A DNA stretch of 64,000 bases from Bacteroidetes bacterium UBA7674. Its GTDB lineage: Bacteria; Bacteroidota; Bacteroidia; Chitinophagales; Chitinophagaceae. The notes beneath the pieces were generated by a model. It did no database searches, was not told the DNA's origin, and saw nothing but the letters and a program-made list of their open reading frames with translations. This document shows positions 57,077-64,000 of this stretch, in pieces (the stretch's first letter is position 1; each line of letters starts with the position of its first letter). The position numbers and the translations under genes were made by a program. The stretch spans positions 1 through 64,000 of the forward strand of contig DLHG01000001.1 of the NCBI GenBank assembly GCA_002483105.1, in the 5' to 3' direction.

Positions 57077-59017
57077 TTATTTCTTAATTCCCAGAATTGC
57101 GGTGCCGGAGCGTTTTAGTATTTCGGTTTCGGCGGACTTTAGTTCCATGTATTTTTTCATCCAGAGGCCTTGCTTTGCGGGGTCGGTCTCTTCAGTGATC
57201 TTACCCATAAGCATTACCTGCATGGCCTTCATTTTCTTTATTTCAAAGTAAGTAAGCGTGCTGTCAGCATCGAAGGTGTAGTTCAGTTCTCCGTGCATGG
57301 ATTCAATTCCGTAGTTCTTACTCCAGTTCTCACTGATGTCTTCATTGCTTTGCAGGAGTGTTGCCACCTTCTGACGCACTGCTGCATCGGGGAAGTTGAT
57401 GAAGTATTGCATGTCGGGCTCTTTCTGATAAGCAGTTTTGAAGTTGTAATAGCTATCATATATCTGCCTGACCAATGGACCTTCGATCAGATCGGGGTCA
57501 ACACGCTGATGAATGAGGTCGGCTACATTCGCGTACCCTTCATAGGCCTTTGCACCATGCTCTATCAATACCCTTATCAGGTGCCATTCTATATTTTCAT
57601 CAGTGCTCTTCTGTTGAAGCTCCGGTATTTCATCGGCCGGGGAGTAATGTTCCGGCTCGGGAAGTGCGGGAGTATCCCTGCGATGGTTCCGCTCACTCTG
57701 CTCTACCCTTTCACGGATGTATTTATTAACGAGGTTGACGAGGCCGGCCTCTTCTACTTTTAATTTATTAGACGCTTCGCGGATGTAGTGCGTTTGCAGC
57801 GAGAAATCTTCGGCCTTATTGATCTTTGAAATGCTCTCGGCAATTTCGTTGACCAGCTTTGATTTCTTTATCGGGTCGGTACCGACATCCTTCATACCTA
57901 TTTCGAGGCGGAAACCGATAACATCTTTTTTGTTCTCCTTTACAAAGTTGTAAAACTTATTAGCACCCGATTTCTGGATGTAGCTATCGGGATCTTCGCC
58001 ATCAGGCAAGAGCACCAGTTGTACATTGAAGCTTTGGGAAAGCGCCATGTCCAATCCACGAAGTGCGGCCTTGATACCTGCACTGTCACCATCATAAAGA
58101 ATGGTGAGGTTCTTGGTGAGCTGACCTATAAGGCGCAGCTGGTCTTCGGTGAGTGAAGTACCACTACTCGCCACCACATTCTCTACCCCACCCTGGTGCA
58201 GGGACACCACATCGGTATAACCCTCTACAAGAAAGCACTCGTCGAGCTTGCCGATGGCATTGCGCGACTGGTACATACCATACAGTACGCGACTCTTGAT
58301 GTAGAGTTCGTTCTCGGGGGTGTTAATGTACTTCGGTGCACGGTCGTTGCTTTTCAGGATACGCGCACCGAAACCGAGGATACGCCCCGTCATGCTTTGG
58401 ATAGGAAAGATGACACGGCCACGATATGAATCGTAGTGGCGTCCATCGCGGTTCTTTACGAGCCCCGCTTTTTCCATCAGCTCCGGATTGTACCCTTTTA
58501 AAGTTGCCGCCCTGAAAAATGCATCGCCTGTTTCCGGGTTGTAGCCTAAGCGAAATTTATCAATCGTTTCCTGACTGAAGCCCCTGTGCTTGAAATAAGA
58601 AAGACCGATGTTCTGCCCTTCTTCGGTATTCATCATGGTATCATGAAAATGCTGTGCGGCATATTCATTTAATATACGCAGACCTTCTTCGACCAACTGC
58701 TTTTCCTGTTGCTCGGGAGTGCGCTCTGTCTCTTCAATGGTGATTTTGTAATAATCAGCGAGCCAGCGGATAGCTTCGGGATAGGTCAGCTTTTCATGGT
58801 CTTGCACGAAAGTGACCACATTACCAGCCTTGCCGCAACCGAAACACTTATAAATACCTTTTGCTGCCGAAACGGAAAAGGAAGGTGATTTCTCGTTGTG
58901 AAACGGACAGTTGGCTATATAGTTGGCTCCCCGTTTCTTCAGCCGCACGAACTGACCCACGACATCAACGATGTCGGCGCGGTTCATTACTTCCTGTATA
59001 GAGGCGGGGGAGATCAT
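57077..59017 (-). CDS. dnaG: DNA primase
   Basis: 646 residues. It makes RNA primers for DNA replication. The N-terminal CHC2 zinc finger has ligands Cys37, His40, Cys58 and Cys61 (CPFHNEKSPSF ... YKCFGCGKAGN). The catalytic core follows with the RNA polymerase motif (FRGRVIFPIQSMTGR-like) and a Toprim domain (ECFLVEGYTDVVSLHQGG, LYDGDSAGIKAALRGLD). The C-terminal helicase-binding part is less conserved. It heads the dnaG-ruvX-def gene row. Confidence 0.95.
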   Translation of the reverse strand: MISPASIQEVMNRADIVDVVGQFVRLKKRGANYIANCPFHNEKSPSFSVSAAKGIYKCFGCGKAGNVVTFVQDHEKLTYPEAIRWLADYYKITIEETERTPEQQEKQLVEEGLRILNEYAAQHFHDTMMNTEEGQNIGLSYFKHRGFSQETIDKFRLGYNPETGDAFFRAATLKGYNPELMEKAGLVKNRDGRHYDSYRGRVIFPIQSMTGRILGFGARILKSNDRAPKYINTPENELYIKSRVLYGMYQSRNAIGKLDECFLVEGYTDVVSLHQGGVENVVASSGTSLTEDQLRLIGQLTKNLTILYDGDSAGIKAALRGLDMALSQSFNVQLVLLPDGEDPDSYIQKSGANKFYNFVKENKKDVIGFRLEIGMKDVGTDPIKKSKLVNEIAESISKINKAEDFSLQTHYIREASNKLKVEEAGLVNLVNKYIRERVEQSERNHRRDTPALPEPEHYSPADEIPELQQKSTDENIEWHLIRVLIEHGAKAYEGYANVADLIHQRVDPDLIEGPLVRQIYDSYYNFKTAYQKEPDMQYFINFPDAAVRQKVATLLQSNEDISENWSKNYGIESMHGELNYTFDADSTLTYFEIKKMKAMQVMLMGKITEETDPAKQGLWMKKYMELKSAETEILKRSGTAILGIKK

Positions 59018-59091
59018 ATTGCGAATGTACGAAACCCCCTGCGTCGTCTAAAGGGGTGGTCATATGTATTTTTATGTTTTTTGATTGGGTA

Positions 59092-59754
59092 TTACTTAGG
59101 GGAGCGCAGATACTGTAAGGGGTCCTTATCTTCTCCCTTGGGAATGCTGACAAACATATTGTTGATGCGAACAAACTGTCTCACTCCGAGGTCAAACCAT
59201 TGACTATATTCATTATGTATGTATTCCCTACTGACTGTTAATTTCACTGTGTAATTGGTTGCTTCAGTAACAGGAAACTCTATATCCCTGTCTACTAATC
59301 TCTCCAGTGTTCTAATGGCGATTTTACCTCCCTGTCGGTTAGTTAATTTAGTGAGGTCAGGTATCTCATACAAATAAATGTCTTCCACACTATCTGAACG
59401 AAGACATACCCAGACATCCTCGGTAATATCTACATCATTCTTATCCAGTACCATTATTTTCAAAGGGACAGTTGGGTCGCTACCCGAAAACATAGTAGTA
59501 TCGACAATATCAAACGACTTATTATCCAATGGTGTTAATGTAAGCGTATCTTTTCTTAGCTGCCAGTTGCCGTAATTCATAAATGAATACTGCTCGCATC
59601 CACGTTCAAAAACGTATTTCTTGTCATTAAACAAGTAAAAGCTGGAATTGCATAGACTTCCTTGCGCATTTATGTATAGATATTTTTCTTGTCCCTTTAC
59701 AACAAAAGGGAAAACGGAAAAGAATGTTAGTATTGCAAGGGGCTTAAGGAACAT
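59092..59754 (-). CDS. Exported hypothetical protein
   Basis: 220 residues with a signal peptide of about 22 residues (MFLKPLAILTFFSVFPFVVKGQ). The mature part is beta-rich: YLYINAQGSLCNSSFYLFNDKKYVFERGCEQ, then NYGNWQLRKDTLTLTPLDNKSF. This resembles the small exported proteins of Bacteroidota that report on a measured value in a fixed format; no family is certain. It follows the gene at 59764 by 9 bases and is probably in one operon with it. Confidence 0.65.
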   Translation of the reverse strand: MFLKPLAILTFFSVFPFVVKGQEKYLYINAQGSLCNSSFYLFNDKKYVFERGCEQYSFMNYGNWQLRKDTLTLTPLDNKSFDIVDTTMFSGSDPTVPLKIMVLDKNDVDITEDVWVCLRSDSVEDIYLYEIPDLTKLTNRQGGKIAIRTLERLVDRDIEFPVTEATNYTVKLTVSREYIHNEYSQWFDLGVRQFVRINNMFVSIPKGEDKDPLQYLRSPK

Positions 59755-59763
59755 TGATTTGAA

Positions 59764-60282
59764 CTATCTATTATCCTGAGCCGGGACGGTTCTATTGTAG
59801 TATTCCATCAGGTCGCCGTAGGTCCAGGGGTCGTTGGGGTTGCGGTCGTAGATAGTTTTGAGGTTTTGTATATCCTCACCGCTGAAGCCGTTTTGTTGCA
59901 GTACAGGTACGGCTGTGTTCCAGCTTTCTCTGGTGACCTTTACTTCGAGGAGTTTAATAAGATCGGTCTGTTTTTTCTTGAAAGCTATATAGGCAGGCTT
60001 GGCGGTATATTCCCTTAATTTTTCCAGCAAAGTACCGTAGGTGTAGGCCTCATCTTCCTCTTTTGCATCGAAAATGAGCAAACTCATCACTTGCGGAGTA
60101 ACGCAATTGAACATATCCTGGGAGTCTACACCACAGATGGCAAACTTCTGGCATTTCTTTACGATATCTGCTGTTTTCAGCTCACCAACAGGAGTGGCCA
60201 GGAAAGTCTCGCATTGGGTTGATTCCTGGGCATTGGAAATACCTGCCAGCAACAGGAAAAGGATCAAAAATAACGGCTTCAT
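59764..60282 (-). CDS. Exported hypothetical protein
   Basis: 172 residues from the ATG at 60282 (MKPLFLILFLLLAGISNAQ), supported by an AAGAG ribosome site 7 bases upstream; two earlier ATG codons are in frame. After the signal peptide the protein is mostly helical with several Cys (STQCETFLATP, KKCQKFAICGVDSQDMFNC) and ends DPWTYGDLMEYYNRT. No family recognised. First gene of a two-gene unit with 59092-59754. Confidence 0.65.
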   Translation of the reverse strand: MKPLFLILFLLLAGISNAQESTQCETFLATPVGELKTADIVKKCQKFAICGVDSQDMFNCVTPQVMSLLIFDAKEEDEAYTYGTLLEKLREYTAKPAYIAFKKKQTDLIKLLEVKVTRESWNTAVPVLQQNGFSGEDIQNLKTIYDRNPNDPWTYGDLMEYYNRTVPAQDNR

Positions 60283-60434
60283 ATTCATGCTCTTATACAC
60301 ACAATTTAGGGTATTTATCTGTGTATTCTATACACGCGGAAAAGTTTGTCTACGGAGGGTTCATAATTCCTTAATACAGGCTTAATACCACGGTGACACA
60401 GACATAGGAGCTTTGTGTAATAAAGCTGAATACC

Positions 60435-60881
60435 ATGATACGCAAGATGATAATTTTAGGAGCATTGATAGGTGGGATGGTATTGCCATCATGTAAAAAG
60501 AGTGAACTGAAAGAGCCAAAGCACTCTGTAGCCTACCTGAAATACAGCGGCGAAGATGAGCCGATAATAATAGAAGATGTAAAAGCACAGTGGGAGAACG
60601 GTAATGCCATGATGATAGCGGAGGGTTACGACCATGAAGTGCTGAAAATCTACCTGCCTAACGTTACAAGCACAGGCGACATACTGAATCTCTCGGAACA
60701 GAATATTTCTTTTAGTGACGGACTTGATTTTGAATCAACAAAAATGCTGGATGGTGTACTGACCATTACCGACATAGATGAGCAGGAAATATGCGGCAGG
60801 TTCGTGATATCGCTGCTGGATGATGTGGGCGGTATTGAATCGAGGGGAATAGAGGGAAGTTTCAGGATATGCAGGGAGTAG
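60435..60881 (+). CDS. Putative lipoprotein
   Basis: 148 residues. Lipoprotein signal MIRKMIILGALIGGMVLPSC, lipobox Cys at about residue 20, followed by KKSELKEPK. The mature part is beta-rich and acidic (YSGEDEPIIIEDVKAQWENGN, LTITDIDEQEICGRF). No family recognised. It is a single gene with a terminator just downstream. Confidence 0.72.
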   Translation: MIRKMIILGALIGGMVLPSCKKSELKEPKHSVAYLKYSGEDEPIIIEDVKAQWENGNAMMIAEGYDHEVLKIYLPNVTSTGDILNLSEQNISFSDGLDFESTKMLDGVLTITDIDEQEICGRFVISLLDDVGGIESRGIEGSFRICRE

Positions 60882-60911
60882 TGAATAGATAATAGTGTTT
60901 AAGGATATTTG

Positions 60912-60941
60912 AAAGGGCATCTCTTGTGAGACGCCCTTTTT
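60912..60941 (+). terminator. Terminator of the lipoprotein gene
   Basis: AAAGGGC-A-TCTC and GAGA-C-GCCCTTT pair around a TTGT loop with one mismatch, then five T residues. It also lies just beyond the convergent gene ending at 60961. Confidence 0.85.
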
Positions 60942-60960
60942 GTTTTTACAGATATAGTTC

Positions 60961-62304
60961 TTAGAGCCTGAACAACACTGCCAGTATCACCCTGTTCTCA
61001 GAAGTTACAAGGTCTGGGGTCCAGGTGGGAGGTAATGGTGTGGTGGTATAACCTGTGGGAGATGTAACACCACCCCTGCCTGCAAAGTATGGTACGCTGG
61101 ATTCACGGTGAACATATTCCAATCTTACCGTTAAGCTTTGGTTGGGCATCCAGTCGAAATTGGTGGAGCAATCCCAACCGCTGAACAGGTCTCCGGGATT
61201 GGCACTGAAGGGATGTGTACCGGCTGTTTTTGTAGGGTCTTTAGGATCAGGGAGCGGACTCGCATCACCGGTAGGATATAATACAAGGTATCGACCGGGA
61301 TTGGTCATGTAGCCACCACCTATTGTCCAGGCAAACTTCTTTTTATTGAACCAGACGCGGTTGTATGCCATCACACTTAAGAAGTGTTGTGACGGGGTTG
61401 TGGCATTGCCATTAAACGCCTTTACACCACCACCATTTTCAAACCCTATGTCGCCTGTAAGGGAGAATGCCATCTGGTTGATACCGCTGTTGCGGGGATT
61501 GTTGTAGTAGCGCACCAGCAAACTATTGTCGGAGTGGAAGCGTTTACGTCCCGGTATCATAGCGGCATCTGTGCCGTAGTAATCGTTGGTGAGCAGCTTT
61601 ACGTTCTCATTGGGGCACCAGGTGATGTTGGCGCCAAAGCCAGGCATGGTGTTGAACTTACCATAGCTCTGCCAGCCATTGATGATCCATGGTTCTATCT
61701 TCAACTTCTTGGTGGGATATATCTGCACGCGGATGCCGTTGAAATACCAGGGCGTGTTATCTGAAGTAAATGACGCCTGGTACTCCCAGTTCTCTACCTG
61801 GTAGTAGGAGTTGAGGCCGATGTAGGACATAAACATACCCGCATCTACATTAATACCGTACCATACATTGAAGTGATAACCCGCGTATGCCTCACTGATG
61901 TAGCGGTAGACATTAGCGAGGTCGTATTGTCCGCGGTATGGACTGTAATCATTCCGGGGCACTACAGTAGAGCGGGTGCCGAATTGCATCATGAGCTTGG
62001 CGCGCGCGCCTTCGTAGTTGAACTCGCCGCCGACAGCTGCACTGGATATCTGCATCTCGTTGTTGCGGGCGAGAGCGGTAGAGCCTACCACTGTATTGTC
62101 GATAGGGTCGTTGAACGAATAAGTGTAGTTGGCATCGAGCATGATACTGCCCGTAAAATATTTCGTTTGTAACATGGGAGACTGCCTGCGATCGTTGCCA
62201 TTCTGCCAGGTCATATCCATTCCATCGAAGGGGACTTTCGTTGAGTCCTGGGCATAGGCGGTCATTCCCTGCAAAAACAGGGTTAAAAACAGTAGCTGTT
62301 TCAT
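60961..62304 (-). CDS. Outer-membrane beta-barrel porin-like protein
   Basis: 447 residues. A signal peptide of about 18 residues (ending TAYAQ) is followed by barrel strands of the putative beta-barrel porin-2 type (FTGSIMLDANYTYSF, VAGEFNYEGARAKLMMQFGTRS-like, INVDAGMFMSYIGLNSYY, TVRLEYVHRESSVPYF) and a final strand ending in VILAVLFRL. It starts 3 bases after the kup stop, so it is probably co-transcribed with the potassium transporter and may supply its outer-membrane channel; this is inferred from position only. Confidence 0.8.
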   Translation of the reverse strand: MKQLLFLTLFLQGMTAYAQDSTKVPFDGMDMTWQNGNDRRQSPMLQTKYFTGSIMLDANYTYSFNDPIDNTVVGSTALARNNEMQISSAAVGGEFNYEGARAKLMMQFGTRSTVVPRNDYSPYRGQYDLANVYRYISEAYAGYHFNVWYGINVDAGMFMSYIGLNSYYQVENWEYQASFTSDNTPWYFNGIRVQIYPTKKLKIEPWIINGWQSYGKFNTMPGFGANITWCPNENVKLLTNDYYGTDAAMIPGRKRFHSDNSLLVRYYNNPRNSGINQMAFSLTGDIGFENGGGVKAFNGNATTPSQHFLSVMAYNRVWFNKKKFAWTIGGGYMTNPGRYLVLYPTGDASPLPDPKDPTKTAGTHPFSANPGDLFSGWDCSTNFDWMPNQSLTVRLEYVHRESSVPYFAGRGGVTSPTGYTTTPLPPTWTPDLVTSENRVILAVLFRL

Positions 62305-62307
62305 TGC

Positions 62308-64000
62308 TTATTTATTTAAAATTTTCCTTTTTAGATTCAGATTTGAGACTGTTGATACAACGAGCGGGAATTTCTCCACCACTACATTACTACTATCGAG
62401 GCCGAAGCCTTTTTCTTCAGAAAGACTATAATCCTTAATCATAAAGTGCGCCTTCATCATGAGCTTTTCCCAGAAAGGCAGTTCATTATCCTGGCTGAGG
62501 TATTTCTCCATTACCACGAAAGAAAAATCGCCATAAACCGTTTCACCTACACTGCAATCGAGGCTATCTACGTCTACTTCTTTGTTGGCTACCAACTCTT
62601 CCACCACTTTTTTGAATAAGAGATTGAGACGCGGTTGCACGCGGAAGCCCAAACGGAATTCTACACGTATAATATCATTGGGTACGATATGATCAACGGT
62701 ATATTCACAGGTGTATGGCTCATCCAGCGTTTCCACATGCAGGAACCAATAGATGTCTGCACGCTTGGGCTTCTTATAAAGGAGGGAGTAGATGATCTTG
62801 TGCTCTATCTCCTTGGGATTGTCAGCACTGGTGAGATAGACGAGGTGTGTAGCATACTTATTTACAGCAGTATTATCACTCAGCGCCTTCAGCTTGGGAA
62901 TGTAGTTCTCCAGCTTTACAAACTCTACATAGCGGTTCTTTATCTTCCTTGCCTTGAACCAATTGTACATGATGAAGAACAGGCCGCCTGCTATCACCAG
63001 GGTAACATAACCACCATGCGGGAACTTATCCATGTTGGCCATGAGGAAGCTGATCTCGATAGTGAGATAAATAGCGAGGTAGAGGTAAATGAGTATTGGC
63101 CTTGTTCTGCGGAGCACGAGGAAGTTGGCAAACAGTATCGACGTTGCTATCATACACATAGTGATAGCGAGACCATATGCGGCCTCCATATTAGATGCTT
63201 TCTCGAAGTGCAGTACAATACCTACACAACCTACAAAGAGCAAAGTGTTGATAGCAGGAATGTATATCTGGCCGCGGGCCTCTGTGGGATAATTGATCTT
63301 GAACTTAGGCCAGAGGTTGAGGCGCATGGCTTCACTGATTAAGGTGAATGAACCGGATATCAATGCCTGGCTGGCGATGATAGCCGCAGATGTAGCGATG
63401 ATGATACCGATATATAAAAACCAACCCGGCATTACTCCGTAGAACGGGTTAAAACCGCTTTCGATCATTTCAGCAGTAATGGCTTTACCGGAATAATGGT
63501 TCAATAGCCAGGCACCTTGCCCGAGGTAATTTAATATCAGGCAGGCCTTCACCAATATCCAGGAGTAACGGATGTTCCATTTACCACAATGGCCGAGGTC
63601 GGAGTAGAGCGCCTCCGCACCAGTTGTACACAGGAACACACCACCTAATATGTAAAAGCCCTGGGGGTATGTAATGAGCAACTTGATACCATAGTATGGA
63701 TTGAATGCTTTGAACACCGCAAGGTCATCAGCGATATGCACGACACCGAGGGTAGCCAACATACCGAACCATACAAGCATGATGGGCCCGAAGAACTTGC
63801 CAATGAGCGCTGTACCGAACTGCTGGAGGAAGAACAGTGCTGTGAGGATACCTATTACTATGTACACAATGGTATCCTGGCTGATATCGGAGATTGTGGG
63901 CACCTGCTTGAGACCTTCAATAGCAGAAGTAACCGAGATAGCAGGTGTTATCATACCATCGGCGAGCAAGGCCGCGCCGCCTATCATGGCAGGGATGACC
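62308..64000 (-). CDS. kup: KUP-family potassium uptake protein, 5' end cut by the window edge
   Basis: At least 564 residues; the frame stays open to the right edge, so the ATG at 63987 is internal and the N-terminus is missing. The visible part begins VIPAMIGGAALLADGMITPAISVTSAIEGL, a hallmark of KUP/HAK transporters. Further membrane helices follow, then a C-terminal cytoplasmic domain of about 200 residues (VHVETLDEPYTCEYTV, EFRLGFRVQPRLN, DFSFVVMEKYLSQDNELPFWEK). It imports potassium with protons. A barrel protein gene follows after 3 bases. Confidence 0.94.
   Translation of the reverse strand, partial: VIPAMIGGAALLADGMITPAISVTSAIEGLKQVPTISDISQDTIVYIVIGILTALFFLQQFGTALIGKFFGPIMLVWFGMLATLGVVHIADDLAVFKAFNPYYGIKLLITYPQGFYILGGVFLCTTGAEALYSDLGHCGKWNIRYSWILVKACLILNYLGQGAWLLNHYSGKAITAEMIESGFNPFYGVMPGWFLYIGIIIATSAAIIASQALISGSFTLISEAMRLNLWPKFKINYPTEARGQIYIPAINTLLFVGCVGIVLHFEKASNMEAAYGLAITMCMIATSILFANFLVLRRTRPILIYLYLAIYLTIEISFLMANMDKFPHGGYVTLVIAGGLFFIMYNWFKARKIKNRYVEFVKLENYIPKLKALSDNTAVNKYATHLVYLTSADNPKEIEHKIIYSLLYKKPKRADIYWFLHVETLDEPYTCEYTVDHIVPNDIIRVEFRLGFRVQPRLNLLFKKVVEELVANKEVDVDSLDCSVGETVYGDFSFVVMEKYLSQDNELPFWEKLMMKAHFMIKDYSLSEEKGFGLDSSNVVVEKFPLVVSTVSNLNLKRKILNK

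Overview
The window looks like a chromosomal segment of a Bacteroidota bacterium, most like the Chitinophagaceae. The evidence is six secreted proteins with type IX secretion (T9SS) C-terminal sorting domains, promoters of the TTTG / TAnnTTTG type, a Bacteroidota-style UvrA, LytTR and NarL two-component systems, DUF6580 and 2TM-domain proteins, and a KS-KS-ACP set of the flexirubin/aryl-polyene type. No rRNA, tRNA, CRISPR array or intact transposase was seen.

Layout. 1-4.3 kb: a cut-off secreted-type protein, then a four-gene signalling cassette (lipoprotein, seven-helix membrane protein, histidine kinase, NarL-type regulator). 5-24.7 kb: T9SS cargo proteins, small membrane proteins, a SET-domain protein, a pterin dehydratase, two acyltransferase-3 proteins, an M14 peptidase, a GNAT protein and uvrA. 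25-32.5 kb: a propeller sensor kinase with LytTR regulator, two small conserved proteins, an RlpA-like protein and a DEAD-box helicase. 32.6-39.5 kb: an accessory island with two DUF559 nuclease-like genes, a large macro-like/KAP NTPase protein, a divergent XRE regulator pair between 87-bp direct repeats, 21-bp tandem arrays, two small genes sharing an identical 14-residue motif, and a cysteine-rich secreted protein. 39.5-64 kb: cold-shock protein, purine nucleoside phosphorylase, ECF sigma/anti-sigma pair, KS-KS-ACP genes, sucA, two outer-membrane proteins, the dnaG-ruvX-def cluster, small lipoproteins and exported proteins, and a barrel protein downstream of a kup potassium transporter that runs off the right edge.

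The most interesting observation links the island to the rest of the window. Both DUF559 genes lie between inwardly facing inverted copies of a modular palindromic element, and in each case the gene's last codons (CGC GAG/GAC stop) are themselves part of the element. At least eight solo copies of the same element, about 60-85 bp each, are scattered between housekeeping genes at 43.9, 46.6-47.0, 51.9, 52.4 and 57.0 kb, several of them directly after stop codons. This layout resembles REP elements with their RAYT transposase genes, but the associated protein is a Vsr/PD-(D/E)XK-like nuclease. I propose it as an undescribed DUF559-associated repeat system; mobility is inference, not shown by the sequence.

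All reading was by eye. Domain calls rest on motif recognition and no database search was run.
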